NCBI GenBank assembly: GCA_041390825.1
Contig: JAWKPF010000008.1
Span: forward strand, 1-64,000
DNA length: 64,000 bases
DNA from: Thermomicrobiales bacterium
GTDB taxonomy: Bacteria > Chloroflexota > Chloroflexia > Thermomicrobiales > UBA6265
Direction: 5' to 3'
The notes under the pieces were generated by a model. It saw only the letters and a program-made list of their open reading frames with translations, did not search any database and had not been told where the DNA came from. Position numbers and translations under genes: made by a program. Shown here one piece after another: positions 45,533 through 56,109 of the stretch. The number at the start of each line of letters is the position of its first letter. Position 1 is the first letter of the stretch.

Positions 45533-46477
45533 ATGAGCTCGACGAGCGCAACTCAGAACCTACCTGTCCAACAACCGAAACAGCGTGGCGCGCTGGCTCG
45601 CACGCTACGGGAGCATTGGCAGGACTATCTGTTCATCTCTCCGTTTTTCATTCTGTTCGCGATCTTCTTCGCGTATCCGATCTTCTGGGCGTTCGAGCTC
45701 AGCTTTCAGAAATGGAATGGGGTGGGCGAGCCCGAATGGGTCGGACTCGACAACTACCGTTTCGTGCTGAACGACCCGGTCACGCACCAGATGTTCTACA
45801 ACACCTTCCGCTTCCTGGTGCTCATCGTGCCGCTGGGTATCATCTTGCCGTTGGTCTTTGGGGTGCTGCTGAACTTCGCGTTCTTGCGCCTGCGCGGCAT
45901 CTTCCGCACCTTGATCTTTATCCCGACGGTCAGCTCGCTCGTGGGGATCGGCATCGTCTGGAAGCTGCTGTTCGGCGCGGCCAACGGCTGGCTCAATGCG
46001 ATCCTGGCGCATGTCGGACTTGGACCCTACAAGTGGCTCAAGGATCCGCAGCTCGCGCAGGTGCCGATCGTGACGCTGGCGCTTTGGGGATCGCTTGGCT
46101 TCACGACCCTGATCGTTCTGGGTGGCTTGCAGGCGATCGACGAGGAAATCTATGACGCCGCCAAGATCGACGGCGCATCGGGGTTCAACCAGTTCCGGAA
46201 CATCACACTTCCCCTCCTGCGACCGGTGATCGTCTTCCTGTTGATCACGACCACCATCATGGTGATGACCCTTTTCAGTCAGCCATACATCGTGACCAAA
46301 GGCGGTCCGTCGAACCAAACACTGACACCGCTGCTCCACATCTACAACATCGGCATTGGCAGCCAGGGCGCCGCCCGGGTGGGCGACGCGTCGGCGCTGA
46401 CCTTCATTCTCAGCCTGATCATGATCACGGTCGTAGTCATGCAATTCCTCATCACACGCCGCCGGGAGAGCATCTGA
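45533..46477 (+). CDS. Sugar ABC transporter permease (MalF-like)
   Basis: 314 residues from ATG 45533 (MSSTSATQNL); TTG 45494 is a less likely longer start. Six helices, N-terminal YLFISPFFILFAIFFAYPIF, and the EAA loop EEIYDAAKIDGASGFNQF. It pairs with the next gene to form the membrane pore. TGA of this gene shares one base with the next ATG (TGATG). Confidence 0.88.
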   Translation: MSSTSATQNLPVQQPKQRGALARTLREHWQDYLFISPFFILFAIFFAYPIFWAFELSFQKWNGVGEPEWVGLDNYRFVLNDPVTHQMFYNTFRFLVLIVPLGIILPLVFGVLLNFAFLRLRGIFRTLIFIPTVSSLVGIGIVWKLLFGAANGWLNAILAHVGLGPYKWLKDPQLAQVPIVTLALWGSLGFTTLIVLGGLQAIDEEIYDAAKIDGASGFNQFRNITLPLLRPVIVFLLITTTIMVMTLFSQPYIVTKGGPSNQTLTPLLHIYNIGIGSQGAARVGDASALTFILSLIMITVVVMQFLITRRRESI

Positions 46478-47391
46478 TGACATCCCGTGTGAACGATGCC
46501 GAGACCCTGCCGGTGCATGTCGAACACGCCTCGGGAGTTTCGATGCTATTGGGACGTTTCTGGCGGTTCGTGCAGCGGGCGCTCGTGTATGTCGTGCTCA
46601 TCGTCGTCTCGATCGTCATGGTCGCGCCGTTCTACTTTCTGGTGGCCGGCTCGCTGATGGATCGAGGCGAGATGTTCCAGATCCCGCCCCGACTCTGGCC
46701 GAGCGAACCGATTTGGGACAACTATCGGACCATCTTTACGGACTATGCGTTCGCCACCTATCTGCGCAATAGCGTGATCGTTTCGCTGGCGCAAACCGCC
46801 GGCGTGCTCTTCTTCGCATCGTTGGCGGGGTTCATCTTCGCCAAGCGGCATTTCCCCGGGCGGGACTGGCTGTTCATCTTCGTGCTGATCACCGCGGCCA
46901 TGCCGAGCGGGCAGACCACCATCATCCCGTTCTATCTGCTCATGGTGAAACTGCACTGGATCGATACGTTCTGGCCGCTGATCATCCCCTGGTGGGCGCC
47001 GCCGCTGAGTATTTTCCTGATGCGGCAGTACATCGCCAATGGCATCCCGGACGATCTGATCGATGCCAGCCGGCTCGACGGGTCGGGGTTGTTCGGCACC
47101 TATCTGCGGGTCGTCTTGCCGCTATCCGTGCCGGGGCTGGTGGTGATCGGCATCATGCAGTTCGTGGCGATTTGGAACGACTTCCTCTACAGCTTGCTGG
47201 TGCTCAAGTCGGAGAACATGCGCACCGCCACCCTGGCCATCGCGGAGCTCTCTACCCGCACCCAGGCAGCAACGCTCTACGGTCCGCTCTTCGCCGGCAT
47301 CGTCGTAGTGACCGTGCCACCGGTGCTGCTCTATTTCATCTTCCAGCGCCGGTTGACATCGGGGCTGTTGTCGGGATCGATTCGAGGGTAG
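46477..47391 (+). CDS. Sugar ABC transporter permease (MalG-like)
   Basis: 304 residues. The N-terminal helix VYVVLIVVSIVMVAPFYFLVA is followed by the EAA loop DDLIDASRLDGSGLFGTYL and MQFVAIWNDFLYSLLVL. The last residues FQRRLTSGLLSGSIRG are typical of MalG/UgpE types. After the stop codon a GTCCAG tract separates it from the dehydratase gene. Confidence 0.9.
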   Translation: MTSRVNDAETLPVHVEHASGVSMLLGRFWRFVQRALVYVVLIVVSIVMVAPFYFLVAGSLMDRGEMFQIPPRLWPSEPIWDNYRTIFTDYAFATYLRNSVIVSLAQTAGVLFFASLAGFIFAKRHFPGRDWLFIFVLITAAMPSGQTTIIPFYLLMVKLHWIDTFWPLIIPWWAPPLSIFLMRQYIANGIPDDLIDASRLDGSGLFGTYLRVVLPLSVPGLVVIGIMQFVAIWNDFLYSLLVLKSENMRTATLAIAELSTRTQAATLYGPLFAGIVVVTVPPVLLYFIFQRRLTSGLLSGSIRG

Positions 47392-47397
47392 TTGGGA

Positions 47398-47453
47398 GGT
47401 CCAGTGTCCAGTGTCCAGGGTCCAGTGAAGATGCTCTGGACTCTGGACCACAC
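47398..47453. repeat. GTCCAG tract between permease and dehydratase genes
   Basis: GGTCCAGTGTCCAGTGTCCA, then GGGTCCAGTG and the mirrored CTCTGGACTCTGGACC. Same family as the tracts at 9.1, 21.4 and 28.7 kb. Confidence 0.6.
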
Positions 47454-47467
47454 AAGAGGGGAGTCAC

Positions 47468-48537
47468 ATGAAGATCACCAAGATCACAGTCGAGACCGAG
47501 ATCGTGCCGGTCAAGCACCAGTTCGTCTGGCGGAAGGGTCTGCGCGGGTCCGGGAAAGAACAGGACGTTGCCAAGATCACGGTCGAGACCGACGAGGGCG
47601 TGACCGGCGTGTCCTATTCCTCGCACGGCGCGATGGTGAAGGACATGATCGATCGCAGCATCGGGCCAGACCTGATCGGGTTCGACCCGCTGATGAAGGA
47701 ATATCTCTGGCACCGGGTCTGGGAGATGGACCGCCTGGAAGGAATGCCGCTCTATGGTCTCGGCCTGGTCGATATCGCCCTTTGGGACCTCAGCGCCAAG
47801 GTGGCCAATATGCCGCTCTGGAAGATGCTGGGAGGGTTCCGCGACCGCATCCCGTTCTATGCCAGCACGGTGACCTATTCCACCATCGAAGAGTTTCTCG
47901 AGATCTTGATCAGTGCATCGACTATGGGTTCCGCGCCATCAAACTGCATGCCTGGGGCGATCCGAAACAGGACGCCAGGTTGAACCGGCGCTGCGCGCGC
48001 GTATCGAGCCTGATATCGAGCTGATGTACGACGGTTCGGCGGGTTCGGTCTGGTCGATGCCATCTATGTCGGGCGGGCGTTGGCGGAAACGGTTTCTTCT
48101 GGTACGAGGGCGATGCGCGAGTTCAATATCGACGCCTATCGCCGCTTGCGGGACAAGGTCGATATTCCCGCCTTTCGGGCGAGACGTCGGACGGCGCGCA
48201 TTTCAACATTGCCGATTTCATCGCCTTCGACGCCGCTGAAATGGTGCGCACCAGCACGCACTACGAAAGGCGGTGTCACTGGCGCGTGCGCATCGCGCAT
48301 CTGGCGCAGGCGTTCAGCATACGCCGAGGTGCACGGGGCGGCATGGCGAACCTGTGCATCGCTTGCGCGATCCCGAATACACGCCTGGTACGAATCGCTT
48401 GTCAAAACCAACCCGATCATGGTCGAGCCGGGGATCGGGCGGGACAGCTGCATCTCCCCGCCAGACGTGCCGGGGATCGGCTGGGGTTTCTACGAGGAGA
48501 CGGATTGTTGGGAGTCAGGCCTGGGTCGGAGGCCTGA
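47468..48537 (+). pseudogene. Enolase-superfamily (mandelate racemase/muconate lactonising type) dehydratase, frameshifted as given
   Basis: The frame is intact for about 145 residues from ATG 47468 (MKITKITVETEIVPVKHQFV, then DRLEGMPLYGLGLVDIALWD), then breaks near 47905. Joined frames give DYGFRAIKLHAWGD (the KxK/H base region), DGSAG, WYEGPMREFNIDAYRRL, HFNIADFIAF, RTSTHYKGGVTGALRIAHLAQAF, and a Glu/His end (EVHGG). This fits sugar-acid dehydratases such as galactonate or mandelate-racemase relatives. At least six small indels are needed to read it. Following the FadR regulator and sugar ABC genes, it suggests sugar-acid catabolism. Confidence 0.75.
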
Positions 48538-48870
48538 GACGAGTCGGTGAAGGCGTCCGTTGCGTCTATGCCGACCTCTGTCATGATGACTCGAAACTGG
48601 TCATAGTTCTTGAAACGGTCTCGAACTAGACACTCGTTGCGGCGAGGAGAGTCTTCGTTCCTCGAAATGACGAAGGGGTGGCGTATGACCAATCATATCC
48701 ACCGGAACTCGTAACAAAAGCACGGTGCCAGCGTGTGATACTTCCACCGTCGTTGTGGAATCGCCTGACGGGCGATCGATCAGAAGGAGGATTACGGGCA
48801 GACATCCGGGCCTGTAGCCTGGGGATTCATTGAGTCGTCGTGAAACGGCATTCTGCAAAGGAGCAATCTC
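48538..48870. other. Intergenic stretch with hairpin remnants and a ribosome binding site
   Basis: About 330 bases without a gene. Positions 48636-48680 (GTTGCGGCGAGGAGAGTCTT followed by CGTTCCTCGAAATGACGAAG) look like a worn copy of the hairpin repeat family seen at 24 and 38 kb. The last 15 bases hold the AAAGGAG site for the binding protein gene that starts at 48871. No gene was found in the rest. Confidence 0.5.
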
Positions 48871-49738
48871 ATGCGAAAGTTGATCGCGGAAGTTCTCGTG
48901 CCACTTTCTGCTCATCAGTCCCACTGCCCTGGCGCAGACACCTTGAAGTCCGGTGGAGAGATTCCGGCGCCAAATCTGCCCAATTTCGCCTGCACCGACA
49001 CGTCCTATGCGGACGCAGTCGAGGAACGGAATCACGCTGGCGTGAGCCCAGACTATCCCTACGTATCTCACGCCTGACGATGAGTTCGCGGGGATCGACA
49101 TCGACATCAACAATGCGGTGCTCGATCTGATCGGCATCGGATGTGACGTACGAGATCATGCCCTGGGGTTCGCTGATCCCCATGCTCGAGTCCGGCGATC
49201 GACATCATCGCGGACAACATCCATGAAACCCCGGACCGACTGAAGGTCATCGGTTTCACCGGCCCGGCCTGGTGGTATGGCCCGGCGCTCATCGTCAGGA
49301 TGGCAATCCGGACAACATTCAGTCCTATGACGATCTCACCCGGGATGGCATCACCGTGGGCGCGGTCGCAGGTTCGGCTGCTGCGGAATACCTTGCCTAT
49401 ATCAGCGCGGATGCGGTGACGTTCCAGGACAACACCGCCGAGTTCGCCGCCGGTGAGCAGGGACGCGTCAACGTCATTCTCGAGGACGACACCAAGTTCG
49501 CGGCCTATCTCCTGAATGACAGCAGCAATCTGGTGGCGCTCGATGTCGAGACTCCCGAGATTCTCGTCACCGAGTATGGCTACAGCTACGCTCGCTACGG
49601 TCTGCGGCAGGATGACTGCACGCTGAACTTCGCCTATTCACGGGCGCTGGCGGAAATGCGGGCGAACGGGATGATCGGCAGATTCTCGCCGAGTATGGCT
49701 TGCCGGTGGACAACGTCTATCTGCCCGGCGTCTCCTAG
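48871..49738 (+). pseudogene. Amino-acid ABC transporter substrate-binding protein (SBP_bac_3), frameshifted as given
   Basis: Starts with ATG 48871 after AAAGGAG; a Sec-type signal peptide can be read after correcting a shift (FLLISPTALAQ). Further segments are AGVSPDYPPYVS (with a shift), GIDIDINNAVLDLIG, YEIMPWGSLIPMLESG, DIIADNIHETPDRLKVIGFT, then a clean 150-residue run from about 49286 (IQSYDDLTRDGITVGAVAGS) to MRANGMIG, and the end LAEYGLPVDNVYLPGVS. This is a family 3 binding protein for polar amino acids or opines. A terminator-like stem follows directly. Confidence 0.78.
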
Positions 49739-49745
49739 TCATTGA

Positions 49746-49786
49746 GCAGACCGCGGTCCCGGCGCAATGCTGGGACCGCGGTCTGC
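49746..49786 (+). terminator. 15-bp perfect stem-loop after the amino-acid binding protein
   Basis: GCAGACCGCGGTCCC and GGGACCGCGGTCTGC flank an 11-base loop, eight bases after the stop codon. No T-run follows. It may attenuate transcription into the permease genes. Confidence 0.65.
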
Positions 49787-49837
49787 GGTGCTCTCGAGCG
49801 TTTCTCCCGGAAAGGCATTGTTGTTCGTCGGGAGCGG

Positions 49838-50543
49838 TTTTCGATTAGAGACTTGCGCCGGGAATCGTGGCCTGCATTGCTCGAAGGGCTCAAGCTCACC
49901 GTCGATGACGTTTATCGTGATTGCGATCTCGCTGGTCATGGGCATTTTCGTTGCCCTGGCGCGCATCGAAACATCGAACGCTCCGGATCGTGACCGGCGC
50001 GTACGTCGATTTCATGCGGGCGACCCGCTGTTGTTGCAACTGATCTATCTCTTTTTCGTTCTGCCGGCATTTGGCATTCGGCTGGAGCCGTTCGTAGCCT
50101 CGATCATCGGATTAGGAGTCTCAACTATTCGGCCTATCTCTCGAGGTCTACCGGTCTGGCATCCAGGCGATTCCGCGAGGTCAACTTGACGCCGCGGCGG
50201 CACAGGGATGAGTCCGGCGCAGACGATGCGACGCATTGTGTTGCCGCAGGCGGTCGGATCGTGATCCCGACATTGGGCAACTACTTCGTGGCGCTGTTCA
50301 AGGACACGTCGCTTGCATCGGCATTGACGCTGCAAGAGTTGTTGTTCCGGCGGGCAAGTCATCATTACTCGCACCTGACTACTTCACCATCTACTCGATG
50401 GTGCTCTTCTTACTTCCTGGTTGGCTACCCGGCATTGCTCGTCCGGTATCTCGAGCGGCGAACGCGAAGCGGCTACCGACGGCGGCCAGTTGGCGGCGCT
50501 CCTTCGGTGCAACTCACACCGAGCGACCGTCGCATGCCGATGA
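49838..50543 (+). pseudogene. Amino-acid ABC transporter permease (HisM/GlnP-like), frameshifted as given
   Basis: Joined frames give SWPALLEGLKLTV, MTFIVIAISLVMGIFVALAR, GAYVDFMRATPLLLQLIYLF, LPAFGIRLEPFVASIIGLG, a run SGIQAIPRGQLDAAAA, QTMRRIVLPQAV, IPTLGNYFVALFKDTSLASA, and a final YFLVGYPA.. region. These are the helices and EAA loop of the polar amino-acid permease family. The start codon is not identified. TGA at 50541 overlaps the ATG of the ATPase (ATGA), the normal arrangement of such operons. Confidence 0.75.
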
Positions 50544-51320
50544 TCAGCTCGATGGAATTCACAAGAGTTTCAGCGAGACCCATGTGCTTCGCGGGGTCTC
50601 GCTGTCGATCGATCGCGGCGAGGTGGTTTGCATCATCGGTCACGTCGGGGAGTGGCAAATCGACCTTGCGATGCATCAACCTCGTCTGGAGCAGCCGGAA
50701 CAAGGGCGCATTCTGCTGGACGGTCAGAACGTCTATCGCGACGTGGTCGATGGCAGGATCAAGAACTATCCCATGCGGCAGATCACGGCGGCCCGGCAGA
50801 AGATCGGAATGGTCTTCCAACGGTTCAATCTCTTTCCCCACTACACCGCCTTGCAGAACATCATGGAAAGCTCCGGTGCAGGTGAAAAGATGAAAAAGGC
50901 CGACGCCGAGCAGATCGCGCGGCGATTGCTGGCGCAGTCGGCTTGGCGGAGAAAGCCGATCAGTATCCCGGAGGAGCTTTCCGGTGGGCAGCAACGATGT
51001 GTAATCGCGCGCGCGGGTGGCGATGGACCCGGAGGTCATGCTCTTCGACGGGCGACAAGCGCGCTCGATCCCGAACTGGTTGGAGAAGTGCTGGAGATCA
51101 TGCGCCAGCTCGCCGAGCAGGGCATGATGGCAGTCGTCACGCACGAAGATGGGATTTGCGCGGCAGGTGGCCGATCAGGTTGTCTTCATGGATCATGGTG
51201 TCATCGTGGAAGAAGGTACGCCCCAGGCCATTTCGGCGCCCCGCGGAAGGCGGACCCGAGGAGTTCTTGCGCCTGGTACAGGGAAGCTGCCGAAAGCGAG
51301 GCAGCGTTGCCAATTGGCGC
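50540..51320 (+). pseudogene. Amino-acid ABC transporter ATPase (GlnQ/HisP-like), frameshifted as given
   Basis: From ATG 50540. Recoverable parts: FSETHVLRGVSLSIDRGEVV, GSGKST region (Walker A, damaged), RQKIGMVFQRFNLFPHYTAL, ADAEQIARRLLAQ, the signature LSGGQQ, SALDPELVGEVLEIMRQLAE, VVTHE, and GFARQVADQVVFMDHGVIV. The Walker B stretch is disrupted (expected VMLFDEPTSAL) by deletions near 51045. It would power the adjacent permease. The C-terminal end is approximate. Confidence 0.77.
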
Positions 51321-51442
51321 TCCGCAAACATCCAATGCATCCACATTGGCGGCGGTTCGGCAAGAAGCGCCGGGCGCGCTGGAAGAGCGGCGCGTCGCCT
51401 GGGAGTGGAACGCCGACAGAAGCTCATTAGATTGGCATTGGG

Positions 51443-52201
51443 TTAGCTGCCAGTATCGAAGTACCGGTCGCAGGGGATGCCATTACCGTCCGGGTCGAAG
51501 TCGGAATCGAGCTCTGGGAACTCGAGCCAGAAGTCATACGCTTCGACCCAGGTGTCGAAGAAGGAGCAGATTTCCTCGCTGTGCTAGGCGGGTGTTTTGG
51601 TGCGATCGGGGCGGTGTCGGGAACGTTGTCGTCTTCCAGGTTCGGGTCAGGAGCTGACCGAGGCGTCGCAGGCAGGGAATCCACATGCCGCGACCCTCGC
51701 GGATGGCGTTGTCTTGCCGCGTCGAGCCGATCCTGGTGGCGAGACGTTGGGGCGTAGTAGCGCGCGGTGGCATATCCTCGGCGACCGGCTGCTCGTTCAG
51801 CAGGTGAACCTTGCCATCGATCTCCGAGATGTACCAGACATATCGCAAGAGGCGGTCGTTGTTGTCGACCGGGTCTTCGTCCCCGCTCGACCCAGATCTC
51901 GGATGACGCCACCAGGAGGCTGTCGGTCTTCTTGCTGGCTTCCTCGCCATACTCGGGTTCGTTGCCGTAGAGGTAGTTTGTTTCCGGCGTCGATGCCGAT
52001 CATGCGGATACAGTCCCGATCCTCGCCTGGGCCGAGATCGAAATCGACATCGATCGTGTCGCCGTCGATGGCCGCGGATGAGCTCGACCTGCCGGCATCG
52101 GACGGGATGACATCGTTGGCAGCCCGGCTGACCGGCGCAAACAGGTGCACCCCAGATAGGAACAGCGCGACTACCGCAACGAGTCGAGGTGAGAAGCGCA
52201 T
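51443..52201 (-). pseudogene. Exported thermonuclease (SNase-like) with C-terminal excalibur-like motif, frameshifted as given
   Basis: ATG 52201 with AAGGTGA; a signal peptide (FSPRLVAVVALFLSGVHLFA, then PVSRAA) is intact. Then IDGDTIDVDFDLGPGEDRDC and IRMIGIDA, the start of the SNase fold with its active-site Asp, followed in other frames by VWYISEIDGKVHLLNEQ, EGYATARYYAP and DNAIREGRGMWIPC. The last part reads SDFDPDGNGIPCDRYFDTGS, a calcium-binding DxDxDGxGxxC repeat as in excalibur domains. A secreted Ca2+-dependent nuclease. It is the only minus-strand gene between the two ABC sets. Confidence 0.7.
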
Positions 52202-52350
52202 CGATTCACCTTCATGAGATTGTGGGCGCGTCAGACGTTATCCGCGCGCCCATCCCCAGCGGGCCATGGTGGATTGGCCCCAGCTTCCAGTTTCAGGACA
52301 ATGGTACTCGATCTCGATTGGCGACGTCGCCAGCACACGGGATTCGCATT

Positions 52351-53972
52351 GTGAGCGATCGGCAGGCAGACGCAGCAGTTGCCGGCGACGGTGGAGCGGC
52401 TGCCTCGCCGGGTTCGCTCGTGCTCCGAGATGGTGAACATTTCGAAGCGCTTCGGAGCCACCGCAAGCGCTCTCTGGCGTCTCGCTGCAGTTGCGGCGCG
52501 GCGAGGTGCACGCGCTGCTGGGTGAAAACAGGGCCGGCAAGTCGACACTCATCAAGATCATGACCGGGGTGCAGCGGCAAGACACCGGGGAGATTCTGCT
52601 CGACGGGCAGGAGATCCGTCTTGCCTCCGCGCAGGATGCGCAACGGTTCAGCATCGCCGCGATGTACCAGGAGCCGATGATCTTTCCCGATCTTTCGGTC
52701 GCGAACATCTTCATCGGGCACCGCAATGAGGAAGATCGTCGACCGGCGCCGTATGGAGCGCGAAGCGCGCGAGTGCTCGATCGGCAAGGTGCAGATCGAA
52801 GTCGACGAGCCAGCACGCGGATTGACCCTGGCAGAGCAACAGACAGTCGAAATTGCCAAGGCGATCTCGCTCGACGTGCGCGTGCTCATCATGGACGAAC
52901 CGACCGCCTCGCTCTCCGCGCATGAAGTCCGGCGGCTCTTCCGCATCATCAGCAACCTGCGGGCGCAGGTTGCGATTCTCTTCATCTCGCACCGCCGCAT
53001 GGACGAAGGTTTTCGAGATTTCCGATACGGTCACGATCTTGCGCGACGGTCGGTGGTCAGCGCGCCCACGGTCCGAGCTGACTCGCGCATGGCGATTCGG
53101 GACATGGTCGGACGGCAGGTTGTGGAGTCTTTCACCGGGAACACCGTGCGCCCGGTGGTGCGGCTCGCCGTCGAGGGTTGACAAGACTGGCGCATTCGAA
53201 GACATCTCGTTCGAGATTCGCGCCGGGGAAGTGCTCGGATTCGCGGGTTTGGTCGGCGCGCGGCGCACCGATGTCGGGTTGGCGCTCTTTGGCATCGCCC
53301 CGACCAGATTCGGGGCACGGTCACTCTCGATGGGCAACTTCGCGGCCAATGTCACGAGTCCACGCCAGGCGCTCGATCTGGGAATCGCATACAGCACGAA
53401 GAAGACCGGCACTTCCAGCTCACGGGCGATCATGGGGCAATCGATTTCCAACAACATCGTCTTGCCGTCGCTGCAGCGGTTCCTGGACCGGTTCGGGTTG
53501 GTCAAGAAGGACGAACAGACCAGGTCGCTGAAACTACCACTTCTGCTGCTCAAGATCACGCAGCCTGGTCGGAACGCCAACGGGCGCACTTTGTCGGGCG
53601 GCAACCACAGCAGAAGGTCGTCATCAGCAAGTGGCTGAGAGCCGCATCCGAAGGTGCTGATCCTGGACGAGCCGACGCGCGGTGCTCGACGTCGGAGCGA
53701 AAGTGGAGGTACATCAACTGATCGACGAGCTGGCGGGGCAGGGGATGGCGATCATGCTCATCAGTTCCGATCTGCCCGAAGTGCTGGCCATGAGCGACCG
53801 GATCCTGATCATGCGCGAGGCGCCAGATGGCGATTCTGGATCAGTCGAGGCGACGCAAGAAGGTCCTGGCGCACGCTATGGGACAGGCTCCGGAATTGGA
53901 CGACACTGGCGCGCGGCGGCAATGGAGGCAGTCGATGCCCTGATCGATGCCGGGAGCAGCACGGGTGACTGA
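52351..53972 (+). pseudogene. Sugar ABC ATPase with two nucleotide-binding domains (RbsA/RhaT-like), frameshifted as given
   Basis: GTG 52351 is a possible start. First domain: GEVHALLGEN..GKSTLIKI (one substitution, G to R, in Walker A), [74 protein letters not shown]. Second domain: AFEDISFEIRAGEVLGFAGL, LGIAYS, NNIVLPSL, LSGGN followed by QQKVVISKW in shifted frame, ILDEPTRG, and [20 protein letters not shown]. Class RbsA/MglA/RhaT. At least ten indels are needed. Confidence 0.78.
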
Positions 53973-55040
53973 TCGCATCCTGCGACATATCCGGCAAGGC
54001 AGTTTCGCGAATTGATCCTGCTGCTCGTTACGCTCGGCGCGCTGCTCTTTTTCTGGAGCCAGATTCCAACTACTTCGATCCGCGCTCGATCAACCGTCCT
54101 GCAGGTCGGACTGGCGATCCCGCTGGTCGTCGCGGTCAGGCGGAAATGATGGTGGTGCTGACGCTGCGTGATCTGTCGGTGTCGTCGACCGTTGGGCTGA
54201 CGGCCTATGTGGTCGGCACATTCCTGACGGGAACGATGTTTCTCCCTGGATCACGGCCGCGCTGGCAGTGCGCTCCGGATGTGGGTTAAGCGGGGCGCGA
54301 TCAACGACGCTGGTGGCCTATGGCGGCGTGCCGGCCATCATCACAACGTTGGGCACGTTGGCGATCTATCGCGTCGTGCTCGTGGAGATTTCAGCGCCAG
54401 AGACCGTCACCACGGACGATTTGCCGGGCTGGGTCGGCTCCTTTCCGAGCAACACGGTTGTTTCGGTGGCGGATTACGACCTGCGGGCCATGGTTGCGAT
54501 CGCGCTGGTCGTGCTGATTGCCGTTATTTGGTCCTGCGGTTCTTGCCGTTCGGGCGCCGGCTCTACGCTATCGGCTCGGCGAATCGGACGGCGCGCGCAT
54601 CGCAGGAGTCTCCCAGCGCAGCGAGATGTCTTTTCCGCGTTCGTCATCTGCTTGGCCGGACTGGCTGGTCTCAGCAGGATTCCTTTATCTGGTCCGTTTT
54701 GGGAACGTCACGGTCACTGCCGCTCGGGGACTCGAACTGCAGGTGGTGGCCGCGGTGGTGGTTGGCGGGGTCAGTATTCTCGGCGGTCAGGGCACGCTCT
54801 TTGGCGTCCTGCTCGGGGTCGATGCTGATCGAGGTGATGCAGCAGAGCTTGTTGCGCTGGTCGGGCCTCCAGCGAGTTCGTGCGCGATGCGATTCTCGGG
54901 TTGCTCATCTGATCGCCATCACGGTCGATGCCGTCGTGCTGGCCAAGTTGCGGGAAGCCTGGGTGAACACCTGCCGGCGCGACAGAGCGGCGCCTCGGCT
55001 CGGCGCTCTCGCCAGAAGGAAGGCTGATGGAGCGGACTGA
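53965..55040 (+). pseudogene. Sugar ABC permease (RbsC/RhaP-like), first, frameshifted as given
   Basis: GTG 53965 overlaps the end of the ATPase. Joined frames give LILLLVTLGALLFFW, MMVVLT.., GLTAYVVGTFLTG, VAYGGVPAIITTLGTLAIYR, LVLRFLPFGRRLYAIGSN, YLVRFGNVTVTAARGLELQV, VAAVVVGGVSILGGQGTLFG. The GxLxGLxG-type loop and Leu/Val-rich helices are those of BPD_transp_2. It would form a heteromeric pore with the next permease. Confidence 0.75.
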
Positions 55041-56037
55041 CACTTCACCGCTATCTGCGCCGGTGGGAAGCGTTGCTGCTTGGCTGCCTGATCGTGGTGC
55101 TGATCTACAACATCACGCAGGTTTCGAACTTCCTGACGGTTCAGAATCAGATCAACTTGCTCAGCTCCTCAGCAGTCGAGAGTAGCGATCGTCGCGCTGA
55201 TCATGACGTTCGTGATCAAAGTGCGATCGATCTTTCGGTTGCGTCGATGATGGGGGCTGGGTTCGCGGCCATTGCCACGATGCATGATTCGGGCTGGAAC
55301 ATGCCTTGGCGATTGCGATCGCGCTGCTGGTCGGCCTTGCGCCGGCACGATGAACGGATTCTTCGTCGCGAAAGTGGGAATCAACTCCTTGCGGTGACGT
55401 TGGCTGGGTATATCGGGTTTCGTGGGCTGGCGCTGGCCTTGATCGAAGACAAGTCGCTGAGATTTCCCGCATTGGTTCGAGCGGATGGGACAGGCGGTAT
55501 CGTTGGCCCGATCACGTTCTCCATCATGGTCTTCTTTGTCATGGCGGCGATTGCCACGGTGATACTGCATTTCAGCGGTTTCGGACGGCGGGTCTACACC
55601 ATTGGATCCAACGCGCGGGTTGCCGTCTTTTCCGGGTTCCGGTGGTGCGCACCCGCATCATCTTTGCCATGAGTGGATTGATTTCGTCGATGGCCGGCAT
55701 TCTCTACGCTGCCCGGCTGAGTGCGTCCGCTCCAGCACCGCGCAGGGAATGGAGCTGGACATCATCACCATCGTCTTGTTGGGCGGTGTCAGCATCTTCG
55801 GCGGCATCGGTTCGATGGTGGGTGTCTTTTCTCTCTATCCTGCTCGTGCTCAACTTGCGCAACGGTACGACGATTGGCGGCATCACCGGCAATACCCAGA
55901 CCGGCGTGATCGGCTTGCTGCTCATTCTCTGTGCTGATTCCGAACCTGGCGTCGCGGGCGCGCGGTCATGTTCGCCGGATAACCGACCCGCAGGTGCAGG
56001 CCCTCGCGCGGAAGTGACCGCGCAAGGCGCCGACTGA
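55027..56037 (+). pseudogene. Sugar ABC permease (RbsC/RhaQ-like), second, frameshifted as given
   Basis: ATG 55027 lies inside the end of the first permease. Recoverable helices: LLLGCLIVVLIYNITQVSNF, IDLSVASMMG, FLAVTLAGYIGFRGLALALI (frame shifted), [80 protein letters not shown], and [12 protein letters not shown]. Two adjacent RbsC-like permeases with an RbsA-like ATPase match the rhamnose-type (RhaTPQ) arrangement. Confidence 0.75.
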
Positions 56038-56109
56038 GAGGAGGTGCCCCGCAAACTCGTGGATACGCGAAGGAACGTCTGTTTCGATGAAGAACATGGA
56101 GGTACGCAG

